Origin: Actinomycetes bacterium
GTDB lineage: Bacteria > Actinomycetota > Acidimicrobiia > Acidimicrobiales > Acidimicrobilacustridaceae
Length of the DNA stretch: 64,000 nucleotides
Reading direction: 5' to 3'
NCBI GenBank assembly: GCA_029782145.1
Contig: JAKOVH010000013.1
Span: 124,001 to 188,000, forward strand
Part shown: piece by piece, positions 44,892 through 52,361 of the stretch
Layout: every line of letters starts with the position of its first letter
Position numbering within the stretch: position 1 is the stretch's first letter
Made by a program: the position numbers and the translations under genes
Notes under the pieces: generated by a model
What the model was told of the DNA's origin: nothing
Databases searched by the model: none
Seen by the model: the letters and a program-made list of their open reading frames with translations, nothing else

Positions 44892-44987
44892 GAGGGCTCC
44901 TCGCTGGTCGGGGGTGGTGTCGGTGGCGCCAACGCCGGCACCGGTCGCGGTATGCCCGCTCCGGCCGGGCCGCCTCGGGCGTCCCGC

Positions 44988-44993
44988 TAACCT
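44988..44993 (+). promoter_or_regulatory. putative -10 box of the 30-aa ORF (leaderless)
   Basis: TAACCT ends 9 bases before ATG at 45003. Confidence 0.5.
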
Positions 44994-45002
44994 CGGCGGC
45001 GA

Positions 45003-45095
45003 ATGAGCACCCGCAAGCTGATCCTGCTGGCCCTGGCGTGCGGCCTGGCCATCCTGGCGGCCTTCGCCGCCCAGCTGTTCCTGGCCACCCGCTGA
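45003..45095 (+). CDS. 30-residue single-helix membrane protein
   Basis: Starts MSTRKLILLALACGLAILAA and ends in FLATR. It has a basic N-terminus and one transmembrane helix (about residues 6-27) with one Cys and one Gln. GC-rich third positions and a -10 box 9 bases upstream argue that it is expressed. Such tiny proteins often belong to respiratory or transport complexes, but I do not recognise it. It points toward lpd, 134 bases downstream. Confidence 0.55.
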   Translation: MSTRKLILLALACGLAILAAFAAQLFLATR

Positions 45096-45202
45096 CCGAA
45101 CCGTCTCGGGGGTGTCGTCGTCGGGATCGAGCACGGTCTCGTCGCTGGTGAACACGTTCCGGGGCTCGTCGCCAGGCGGTTCGCCGGGTTCGTGGCCCTG
45201 GG

Positions 45203-45208
45203 TAGGCT
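45203..45208 (+). promoter_or_regulatory. putative -10 box of lpd
   Basis: TAGGCT, giving a leader of about 20 bases that contains AGGAGG before the proposed ACG start at 45239. Confidence 0.5.
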
Positions 45209-45224
45209 CTCGCCGTCCGCATCG

Positions 45225-45230
45225 AGGAGG
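45225..45230 (+). promoter_or_regulatory. Shine-Dalgarno site of lpd
   Basis: AGGAGG, 8 bases before ACG at 45239. Its last G is also the first base of GTG 45230, so that GTG is unlikely to be the start. Confidence 0.55.
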
Positions 45231-45238
45231 TGGTCCCC

Positions 45239-46645
45239 ACGGCTGAGAACCATGACGTCGTCATCATCGGTGGAGGCCCCGCGGGCTACGCCGCCGCCCT
45301 GTACGGCGCCTCTGCCGGGCTCGACATCGCCATGGTCGAGAAGGCCAAGGTCGGGGGCACCTGCCTGCACGCCGGCTGCATCCCGGCCAAGGAGCTGCTG
45401 GAGACGGCGGCCGTCAGGCGGGCCATCGTCGGCTCGGCGCGCTTCGGGCTGGCCACGAGCGAGCCGGTGCTCGACTTCTCGGTCACCCAGCAGCGCAAGC
45501 AGCAGGTCATCGACGAGCTGTTCACCGGCCTGTCGGGGCTGCTGGAGCGGCGCAAGGTCACCGTCTACGACGGCGTCGGGAGCCTCCACGCCGACCACCT
45601 GGTGCGCGTCCGCGGGGGTGCCTCCGGCGAGGTCGAGCTGCACGGCACCCACGTGCTGTTGGCGTCGGGCTCGGTGCCGCGTACCATCCCCGGCTTCGAG
45701 GTCGACGGCAGCCGGGTCATCACCTCCGACGAGCTGCTCTCCCTGCAGAAGCTGCCCGCCTCGGCGGTGGTCATCGGCGGGGGTGCCATCGGCTGCGAGT
45801 TCGCCTCGATGATGGCCGACCTCGGCACCGAGGTCACCATCCTCGAGGCGCTGCCCAAGATCCTGCCGGGCTGCGACGACGACATCACGCGGGTCGTCCT
45901 GCGGTCGTTCAAGAGCCGGGGCATCGACGTCCGCACGGGCGTGAGCGTGCACGGCCACGAGCCCCACGACTGGGACGGAGGCACCAAGGTGCGCTTCGGC
46001 GACGGTGAGTCGCTCGACGTCGAGACCGTGGTCGTGTCCGTCGGCCGCCGCCCGCTCTCCGACGAGCTGGGCCTCGACGGCACCAAGGTCGAGGTCACCG
46101 ACCGGGGCCACGTCGTCGTCGACGACTGGTGCCGCACCGCCGAGCCGGGGGTCTACGCCCTCGGTGACCTGATCGCCACGCCGGCGCTGGCCCACGTCGG
46201 CTTCGCCGAGGGCATCCTCGTCGTGCAGGACATCCTGGGCGAGGACCCCGTGCCGGTCGACTACGGCCGGGTGCCGTGGTGCATCTACTGCCATCCCGAG
46301 GTCAGCTTCGTCGGCCACTCCGAGGCGTCGGCGAAGGACGCGGGGTTCGAGGTGGTGGTGAGCAAGCACCGCTTCACCGGCAACGGTCGGGCCAAGATCC
46401 TCGGCGAGACCGAGGGCATGGTGAAGGTCATCGCCGAGAAGCGCCCCGACGGCACCGGTGGCCGGCTCCTCGGCGTGCACATGGTCGGCCCCTGGGTCAC
46501 CGAGCAGCTCGGCCAGGCCTACCTGGCGGTGAACTGGGAGGCCAACGTCGAGGAGGTCGCCCAGTTCATCCAGCCGCATCCCAGCCTCAGCGAGCTGTTC
46601 GGGGAGAGCGTGCTCGCCCTGACCGGCCGATCCCTGCACGCCTGA
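45239..46645 (+). CDS. lpd: dihydrolipoyl dehydrogenase (E3)
   Basis: 468 aa from the proposed start. Flavoprotein that reoxidises dihydrolipoyl groups. FAD site DVVIIGGGPAGYAAALYGA, redox disulfide GGTCLHAGCIPAKELLE, NAD site AVVIGGGAIGCEFASMM, second FAD site PGVYALGDLIATP and the C-terminal QPHPSLSELFGES (active-site His-Glu) are all intact. Start: ACG at 45239 gives the expected AENHDVV N-terminus and good spacing to AGGAGG; GTG at 45230 would add three residues but overlaps the site. First gene of the lpd-E2-lipBA unit. Confidence 0.95.
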   Translation, partial: TAENHDVVIIGGGPAGYAAALYGASAGLDIAMVEKAKVGGTCLHAGCIPAKELLETAAVRRAIVGSARFGLATSEPVLDFSVTQQRKQQVIDELFTGLSGLLERRKVTVYDGVGSLHADHLVRVRGGASGEVELHGTHVLLASGSVPRTIPGFEVDGSRVITSDELLSLQKLPASAVVIGGGAIGCEFASMMADLGTEVTILEALPKILPGCDDDITRVVLRSFKSRGIDVRTGVSVHGHEPHDWDGGTKVRFGDGESLDVETVVVSVGRRPLSDELGLDGTKVEVTDRGHVVVDDWCRTAEPGVYALGDLIATPALAHVGFAEGILVVQDILGEDPVPVDYGRVPWCIYCHPEVSFVGHSEASAKDAGFEVVVSKHRFTGNGRAKILGETEGMVKVIAEKRPDGTGGRLLGVHMVGPWVTEQLGQAYLAVNWEANVEEVAQFIQPHPSLSELFGESVLALTGRSLHA

Positions 46646-46808
46646 TCCGTTGTTCCGGCTGCTCGGCGACCTGGCCCGCACGGTCGCCGCGCTGATCAGC
46701 CACGTCGTCCGTCCCTTCCATCCCGCCGCACCCGTCGACGAGGTGCCCGAGCCGGCCCCCGAGCCGGCCTCCGACCACAGACCGTCCGACCCGGAGGAAC
46801 CACCAGCC

Positions 46809-48377
46809 ATGGCCGAGATCCAGCTGCCCCAACTCGGTGAGTCGGTCACCGAGGGGACGATCACGAAGTGGTTCAAGCAGGTCGGTGAGACCGTGACGGA
46901 GGACGAGGTGCTGTTCGAGGTCTCGACCGACAAGGTCGACTCCGAGGTGCCCTCACCGGTGTCGGGCGTGCTCACCGAGATCCGGGTGCCCGAGGGGGAG
47001 ACCGTCGACGTGGGCACGGTGATCGCCGTCGTCGGCGACGGCTCCGCCACCGAGGCCCCCGCCCCCGCCGCCGAGCCGGAGGCCGCCCCTCCCTCCGCCG
47101 AGCCGGTGCCTGCCGCCCCGGCGCCCTCGCCCGAGCCGGAGGCCACGGCGCCCGAGCCGGCCGAGCCCACGGCGCCCGCCCCTCCGGCTCCGACTCCGGC
47201 TCCCGCTCCGGCGGCCCCTGCCCCCGCGCCTGCGGCGGCCACTCCCGCGCCCGCCACTCCCGCCCCTGCCCCTGCTCCCGTCGATCAGGCTCCGGCGCCG
47301 GTGGCGGCCTCGCCCGCGCCGGCCGAAGCGGCGCCCGCCGAGGTCACCGCGGGCAAGCTGCTCTCGCCGATCGTGCGCCAGCTCATCAACGACTACGGCG
47401 TCGACCCCGCCACCCTCACCGGCACCGGTGCCGGTGGCCGCATCACCCGAGGCGACGTCGAGCAGGCCATCCGGTCCGGTGTGGCGACCAGCCCTGCCGC
47501 GGCTCCGGCGCCCGCGACCCCGCCCGCCCCGCAGGCCGAGGCTGCACCGGCGCCCGTTCCCCAGCCGGAGGCTGCGCCCGCGCCTGCGCCTGCGCCCGCT
47601 TCGCAACCCGCCGCCCCGCCTGCGGCGCCGGCCCGACGGGCCGCACCGACGCCTCGCAGCGGCACCGGCGACACCTTCGAGCCGTTGAACAACATCCGCC
47701 GGCGCACCGGTGAGCACATGGTGATGTCGAAGCAGACGTCGCCGCACGCCTACACGATCGTCGAGGTCGACTACGAGAACGTCGAGCGGGTGCGCCGCCG
47801 CCACCGGGAGAGCTTCCGCGAGCAGGAGGGCTTCGGGCTCACCTACCTGCCGTTCATCTCCCGGGCCGTCATCGACGCCTTGCGGGACTTCCCCCACATG
47901 AACGCCTCCGTCGGCGACGGCGAGCTGGTGGTGCACAACTACGTGAACCTCTCCATCGCCGTCGACCTCGACTTCGAGGGCCTCCTGGCCCCGGTCGTCC
48001 ACGAGGCCGACGACAAGCGGCTGCGGGCCATCGCCCGCGACATCAACGACCTCGCCGCCCGGGCCCGCACCAAGAAGCTCTCGGCCGACGACATCACGGG
48101 CGGCACCTTCACCCTGTCGAACTCCGGGTCGTTCGGCAGCTACCTCGTGCTGCCGATCATCAACCAGCCCCAGGTCGCCATCCTCTCCACCGACGGCGTG
48201 CACCGACGCCCCGTCGTGGTCACCGACGCCGACGGTGGCGAGTCGATCGCCATCCACTCGGTCGGCCTGCTCGCCATGAGCTGGGACCACCGGGCCTTCG
48301 ACGGCGGCTACGCCGCGGCCTTCCTGCGGGAGGTCAAGGAGATCCTCGAGACCCGGGACTGGGAGGCGGAGCTGTAG
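46809..48377 (+). CDS. 2-oxoacid dehydrogenase E2 (dihydrolipoyl acyltransferase)
   Basis: 522 aa. One lipoyl domain (about residues 1-80; lipoyl Lys in STDKVDSE), then a long Ala/Pro-rich linker of about 95 residues, an E1/E3-binding domain (LLSPIVRQLINDYGVDPATL), a second linker and the catalytic core (about 300-522). The core ends with SWDHRAFDGGYAAAFL, which has the catalytic His and Asp. Could serve pyruvate, 2-oxoglutarate or branched-chain complexes; no E1 is nearby. ATG at 46809 fits the domain start with GGAGGA 11 bases upstream. The same frame is open and codon-biased for 53 codons further upstream (from TTG 46650), a possible N-terminal extension. Confidence 0.93.
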   Translation: MAEIQLPQLGESVTEGTITKWFKQVGETVTEDEVLFEVSTDKVDSEVPSPVSGVLTEIRVPEGETVDVGTVIAVVGDGSATEAPAPAAEPEAAPPSAEPVPAAPAPSPEPEATAPEPAEPTAPAPPAPTPAPAPAAPAPAPAAATPAPATPAPAPAPVDQAPAPVAASPAPAEAAPAEVTAGKLLSPIVRQLINDYGVDPATLTGTGAGGRITRGDVEQAIRSGVATSPAAAPAPATPPAPQAEAAPAPVPQPEAAPAPAPAPASQPAAPPAAPARRAAPTPRSGTGDTFEPLNNIRRRTGEHMVMSKQTSPHAYTIVEVDYENVERVRRRHRESFREQEGFGLTYLPFISRAVIDALRDFPHMNASVGDGELVVHNYVNLSIAVDLDFEGLLAPVVHEADDKRLRAIARDINDLAARARTKKLSADDITGGTFTLSNSGSFGSYLVLPIINQPQVAILSTDGVHRRPVVVTDADGGESIAIHSVGLLAMSWDHRAFDGGYAAAFLREVKEILETRDWEAEL

Positions 48378-48379
48378 CC

Positions 48380-50161
48380 ATGGCGGCTCCCGGCGCGCCG
48401 GGGCCGGCGAGCTCGGCGCGCCCGCTGCGGGTGCGCTGGCTCGGCACGGTGCCCTACGGCGAAGCCTCCGACCTGCAGCACGCCCTGTTCGAGCACGGCC
48501 GCGACGACTGGCTGCTGCTGCTCGAGCACCCGCACGTCTACACGCTCGGGGCTCGCGCCGACCTCGCCAACGTGCTGGTGCCGCCGGAGTCGGTGGGCGC
48601 CGAGCTGGTGCGGGCCGACCGGGGCGGCGACGTCACCTACCACGGGCCGGGGCAGCTGGTCGGCTACCCGATCCTCAGCGTGCCGGGCAAGCGCGGCGGC
48701 GGCATGGCCGACACGGTGGCCTACGTCCGCTCCGTGGAGCAGCTCGTCATCGACACGCTCGCCGACCTGGGCCTGCCCCACGCCGGGCGCCTGCACGACT
48801 ACCCCGGCGTGTGGGTCGAACCGGGCTCCGACCACCCCCGCAAGATCGCCGCCATCGGCGTGCGGCTCACCCGGGGTCGCTCGATGCACGGGTTCGCCCT
48901 CAACGTGGCGCCCGACATGTCGATGTTCGGCCACATCGTGCCGTGCGGCATCGCCGACAAGGCGGTCACCTCCCTCGCCGGCGAGGGCATCCAGGCGTCG
49001 ATGCGCGACGTCGTCGACGCTCTGGTGGCCCGGGCGGTCGAGCGGTGGGCGCCCGCCGGGAGGCAGTGGGAGCGGGCCGACGTGGTGTGGCGCGACGCCG
49101 CCCGTGCCGACGACGGCCTGGCGCCGTTCAGCCGGGGCCTGGGAGCGGGGGCACCGGTGCGGACGGCCGCCGACCACGCCGCGGGCCGGCCGACGGCGAG
49201 CGAGGTGGCCGTCGAGGGGCCCTCGCTGCGGCTGCGCGGCCGGTTGGCCGAGGCGGGCGTCAGCGACGGCCTGGCCGTGGCGGCCCGCAAGCCCGAGTGG
49301 CTGCGAGCGCGGGTGCACCTGGGCGCCAAGCCGCTGGAGGTGAAGCGCACCCTGCGCGACCTCGACCTGGTGACGGTGTGCGAGGAGGCCGGCTGCCCCA
49401 ACCTCTCGGAGTGCTGGGCCGACGGCACGGCCACGTTCATGATCAACGGCGAGCGCTGCACCCGGGCGTGCGGCTTCTGCCTGGTCGACACCCGCCGCCC
49501 CGAGCCGCTCGACCCCACCGAGCCCGACCGGGTCTCCGAGGCCGTGGCGCGGATGGGCCTCGGCTTCGCCGTCATCACCACCGTGGCCCGCGACGACCTG
49601 CCCGACGAGGGCGCCGGCGCCATGGCCGCCACCATCGAGGCGATCCGGCGCCGCACGCCGGAGGTGCAGCTCGAGGTGCTCATCTCCGACTGCCGGGGGC
49701 GCGCCGAAGCGCTCGACGCCATCTTCGCCGCTCGCCCCGACGTGCTGAACCACAACGTCGAGACGGTGCCGAGGCTCCAGCGGGCGGTCCGGCCGTCGGC
49801 CGGCTACGCCCGCTCGCTGGCGGTGCTGTCGCGGGCCCGGCGGGCCGGGCTCACCACCAAGTCCGGCCTGGTCGTCGGCATTGGGGAGACCGACGACGAG
49901 ATCCTCGCCATCCTGGCCGACCTGGCCGGCGTCGGCGTCGAGGTCGTCACCATCGGGCAGTACCTGCGGCCCACCTCGCACCACCTGCCGGTGCACCGGT
50001 GGGTCACCCCCGAGCAGTTCGCCGAGTACCGAGCGGCAGGGGAGCGCATGGGCATCGCCCACGTGGAGTCGAGCCCTCTCACCCGCTCGAGCTACCACGC
50101 TCGCCAGGCGGCCGCCGCCGCCGCCCGCCCCCGCTCCCTCGCGGCCGAGCCCTCCGCCTGA
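48380..50161 (+). CDS. lipB-lipA: LipB-LipA fusion: octanoyltransferase plus lipoyl synthase
   Basis: 593 aa in one uninterrupted frame, 2 bases after the E2 stop. Residues about 15-232 are LipB: RGGDVTYHGPGQLVGYPIL, Lys in RKIAAIGVRL (about 155) and catalytic Cys in HIVPCGIADKAV (about 189). A linker of about 60 residues follows. Residues about 295-590 are LipA: auxiliary cluster CEEAGCPNLSEC (from 334), radical-SAM CTRACGFC (360, 364, 367), NHNVETVPRL, LVVGIGETDDE and the C-terminal RSSYHA serine ligand. Both halves are complete. The protein would transfer octanoate to E2 and then insert sulfur. An in-frame GTG at 49277 could give free LipA, but I see no ribosome site for it. Confidence 0.93.
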   Translation: MAAPGAPGPASSARPLRVRWLGTVPYGEASDLQHALFEHGRDDWLLLLEHPHVYTLGARADLANVLVPPESVGAELVRADRGGDVTYHGPGQLVGYPILSVPGKRGGGMADTVAYVRSVEQLVIDTLADLGLPHAGRLHDYPGVWVEPGSDHPRKIAAIGVRLTRGRSMHGFALNVAPDMSMFGHIVPCGIADKAVTSLAGEGIQASMRDVVDALVARAVERWAPAGRQWERADVVWRDAARADDGLAPFSRGLGAGAPVRTAADHAAGRPTASEVAVEGPSLRLRGRLAEAGVSDGLAVAARKPEWLRARVHLGAKPLEVKRTLRDLDLVTVCEEAGCPNLSECWADGTATFMINGERCTRACGFCLVDTRRPEPLDPTEPDRVSEAVARMGLGFAVITTVARDDLPDEGAGAMAATIEAIRRRTPEVQLEVLISDCRGRAEALDAIFAARPDVLNHNVETVPRLQRAVRPSAGYARSLAVLSRARRAGLTTKSGLVVGIGETDDEILAILADLAGVGVEVVTIGQYLRPTSHHLPVHRWVTPEQFAEYRAAGERMGIAHVESSPLTRSSYHARQAAAAAARPRSLAAEPSA

Positions 50162-50179
50162 CCTCGCCGCCCTCTCCGC

Positions 50180-50226
50180 AAGCTGGTTCCCAGCGTTGCG
50201 CATCCCGCAACGTCTGGAACCAGCTT
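50180..50226. repeat. family B intergenic palindrome, copy 2
   Basis: Arms of 21 bases (50180-50200 and 50206-50226; left arm AAGCTGGTTCCCAGCGTTGC) with a 3-base internal mismatch and a 5-base loop. It begins 19 bases after the lipBA stop. Confidence 0.88.
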
Positions 50227-50240
50227 TCCGGCCCCTACCG

Positions 50241-50287
50241 AAGCTGGTTCCCAGCGTTGCGGATCCCGCAACGTCTGGAACCAGCTT
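50241..50287. repeat. family B intergenic palindrome, copy 3
   Basis: Nearly identical to copy 2 (one loop base differs), with arms 50241-50261 and 50267-50287, 14 bases downstream of it. The tandem pair fills most of the gap before the M24 peptidase gene. Confidence 0.88.
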
Positions 50288-50343
50288 CCCGGACCCTGCT
50301 CCAGGTGGGCGAGCACGGGTTCGGGGGGTGCACGGGCGGCCGG

Positions 50344-50349
50344 TAGCCT
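50344..50349 (+). promoter_or_regulatory. putative -10 box of the M24 peptidase gene (leaderless)
   Basis: TAGCCT ends 8 bases before ATG at 50358. Confidence 0.55.
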
Positions 50350-50357
50350 CGGGCGCG

Positions 50358-51464
50358 ATGCACGCCGACCGCCTCGCCCGGGTCCGGGCCGCCATGGCCG
50401 ACCAGCGCGTCGACGGGTGCCTGCTGTCGGTGGGGGCTGACCTGCCGTGGCTGATCGGCTACGAGGCCATGCCCCTGGAGCGGCTGACCATGCTCGTCGT
50501 GCCCCGCGACGGCGTGGCCACGCTGGTGATCCCGGAGCTGGAGGTGCCCCGCGTCCGGGTCGACGACGACGTGTTCCGGCTGCGCCCCTGGGGCGAGACC
50601 GAGGACCCGGTCGCCATCGTGGCCGAGCTGCTCGGCGCTGCGTCCAGGGCAGCCATCGGCAACCGGACCTGGGCCCAGTTCCTCGTGGCCCTCCAGCGAG
50701 CCCGACCGTCGACGACGTTCACCACCACCTCCGAGCTCATCGGCCCCCTGCGCGAGGTGAAGGACCCCGACGAGGTCGCAGCCCTGCGGCGTGCCGCCCA
50801 GGCCGTCGACCGCATCGCCGCGGCCCTGCAGGCCGGCGACATCCCCCTCGTCGGGCGCACCGAGGCCGAGGTGTCGGCCGAGCTCTCTCGCCGCATCCTC
50901 GCCGAGGGCCACCAGCGGGTGAACTTCGCCATCGTCGCGGCGGGGGAGGACGCGGCCAGCCCCCACCACGAGCCCGGGCCGCGGGTGATCCGTCCCGGCG
51001 AGGTCGTCCTGTGCGACTTCGGCGGCACCATGCTCACCGACAGCGGCGCGGGCTACTGCTCGGACATCACCCGCTGCGTGGTCACGGGGCAGCCCACCGA
51101 CGAGATGGCCGAGGTCTACGCCGTGCTCCACGAGGCCCAGGCGGCGGCGGTGGCCGCCGGCCGGGTCGGCACCCCGGCCGAGGACGTCGACGCCGCCGCC
51201 CGCGCCATCATCGCCGACGCCGGCTTCGGCGACCGCTTCGTGCACCGCACCGGGCACGGCATCGGCGTCGAGGAGCACGAGGACCCCTACATCGTCACCG
51301 GCAACCGCCGGCCGCTCGTGGCCGGCAACGCCTACTCCGTCGAGCCCGGCATCTACCTGCCCGACCGGTTCGGCTTCCGGCTCGAGGACATCGTCGTGGC
51401 CACCGACGACGGCCCCGAAGCCCTCAACCGCGCCGACCACCGCCTCGTGCCGGTCGACGCCTGA
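50358..51464 (+). CDS. M24 family metallopeptidase, Xaa-Pro peptidase type
   Basis: 368 aa. N-terminal creatinase-like domain (about 1-130) and C-terminal pita-bread catalytic domain. Metal ligands are visible in order: VVLCDFGGTMLTDSGAGYCSD (two Asp), HRTGHGIGVEEHE (His), SVEPGIYLP (Glu) and FRLEDIV (Glu). Cleaves the bond before proline in peptides in characterised relatives. The start follows from the leaderless promoter. Confidence 0.92.
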   Translation: MHADRLARVRAAMADQRVDGCLLSVGADLPWLIGYEAMPLERLTMLVVPRDGVATLVIPELEVPRVRVDDDVFRLRPWGETEDPVAIVAELLGAASRAAIGNRTWAQFLVALQRARPSTTFTTTSELIGPLREVKDPDEVAALRRAAQAVDRIAAALQAGDIPLVGRTEAEVSAELSRRILAEGHQRVNFAIVAAGEDAASPHHEPGPRVIRPGEVVLCDFGGTMLTDSGAGYCSDITRCVVTGQPTDEMAEVYAVLHEAQAAAVAAGRVGTPAEDVDAAARAIIADAGFGDRFVHRTGHGIGVEEHEDPYIVTGNRRPLVAGNAYSVEPGIYLPDRFGFRLEDIVVATDDGPEALNRADHRLVPVDA

Positions 51465-51482
51465 GCCCTTCCCACTGCGCCC

Positions 51483-52337
51483 ATGATCGACCTCGACGCT
51501 GCGTCCGTGCTGCTGCAGTGGGCCACCGGTGGCCTGTTCTTCGTCTGGATCACCACCCGTCGGCGGGAGGTCTCGCTCGGCTACGGCTGGACCATGCGGG
51601 GCACCTACCTCATCATGGCGGCGGGTGCCGCCTATGTCGGCATCTTCGTCATCGAGCCCCTGCCCGTGCGCGACGCGGCCTCGGTCGGCGTCACCGTGGC
51701 GACCGCGGTGGCGCTGGTGTCGTCGATCCTGCGCCGCAAGGCCGGTGTGTCCGGCCAGCGCGCCTTGGCCGAAGCCCGATCTGCCCGCGTCGCGGCCATG
51801 ACCGGCATCGACCGGGAGGCGGCCGAGAAGGACACCTCGGCCAAGGAGTTCGATCCCCGCCTCGACCTCGTCGCGCCGGTGATCGGCGTCGTGGGCGTGG
51901 TCGCCGCGGGCCTCGAGGCAGGAGGTCCGACCTGGCTGGCGGTGTCGCGCTTCGTGGTGGGGGCCGCCTTCCTCGGGGCGATCACCGACGCCATGCTCCT
52001 CGGGCACTGGTACCTGGTCCAGCCCGGGCTGGCGCGCGGCGCGCTGCTGGAGCTGGTCCGCTGGTCGACGTGGCTGTGGGTGCCGGAGGTGGCGCTGCTG
52101 CTCGTGCCCACCGGCATGGTGTCGGCTCTCAACGGCACCATCGACGACGGCTACGACGGCCTGCTCAGCTGGTTCTGGCTCGCCTGCGCGGTCACCACCA
52201 TCGGGCTGTTGATCACCACCCGCCTGGCGCTCAGGGAGCGGGCGTACTCCGCCGTCATGGCCGCCACGGGCCTGCTCTACCTGGCGATCCTCACCGCGTT
52301 CGGCACCGACCTGGTGGCCCGCGCACTACTTTCCTAG
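51483..52337 (+). CDS. polytopic membrane protein of unknown function
   Basis: 284 aa with about eight hydrophobic segments. A charged cytoplasmic loop around residues 95-125 (RQ-ALAEARSARVAA region to AEKDTSAKEF) divides two halves. DAMLLGHWYLVQPGLARGAL, with a His between helices, is the most distinctive stretch. I do not recognise the family. It lies between the M24 peptidase and Ku genes on the same strand, 24 bases before Ku. Confidence 0.75.
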   Translation: MIDLDAASVLLQWATGGLFFVWITTRRREVSLGYGWTMRGTYLIMAAGAAYVGIFVIEPLPVRDAASVGVTVATAVALVSSILRRKAGVSGQRALAEARSARVAAMTGIDREAAEKDTSAKEFDPRLDLVAPVIGVVGVVAAGLEAGGPTWLAVSRFVVGAAFLGAITDAMLLGHWYLVQPGLARGALLELVRWSTWLWVPEVALLLVPTGMVSALNGTIDDGYDGLLSWFWLACAVTTIGLLITTRLALRERAYSAVMAATGLLYLAILTAFGTDLVARALLS

Positions 52338-52361
52338 GGAACGGAGGGGAAGGAGACCGCC

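Noticed and set aside
47050-47640. Repetitive GCC/CCC-rich DNA, considered as a tandem repeat or CRISPR-like array
   Set aside because: It encodes the Ala/Pro-rich linkers of the E2 protein. Units are irregular and without spacers.
50162-50357. Coding reading across the family B repeats on both strands
   Set aside because: The peptides simply translate the palindromes and have no start site or conservation signal. The M24 gene clearly starts at 50358.
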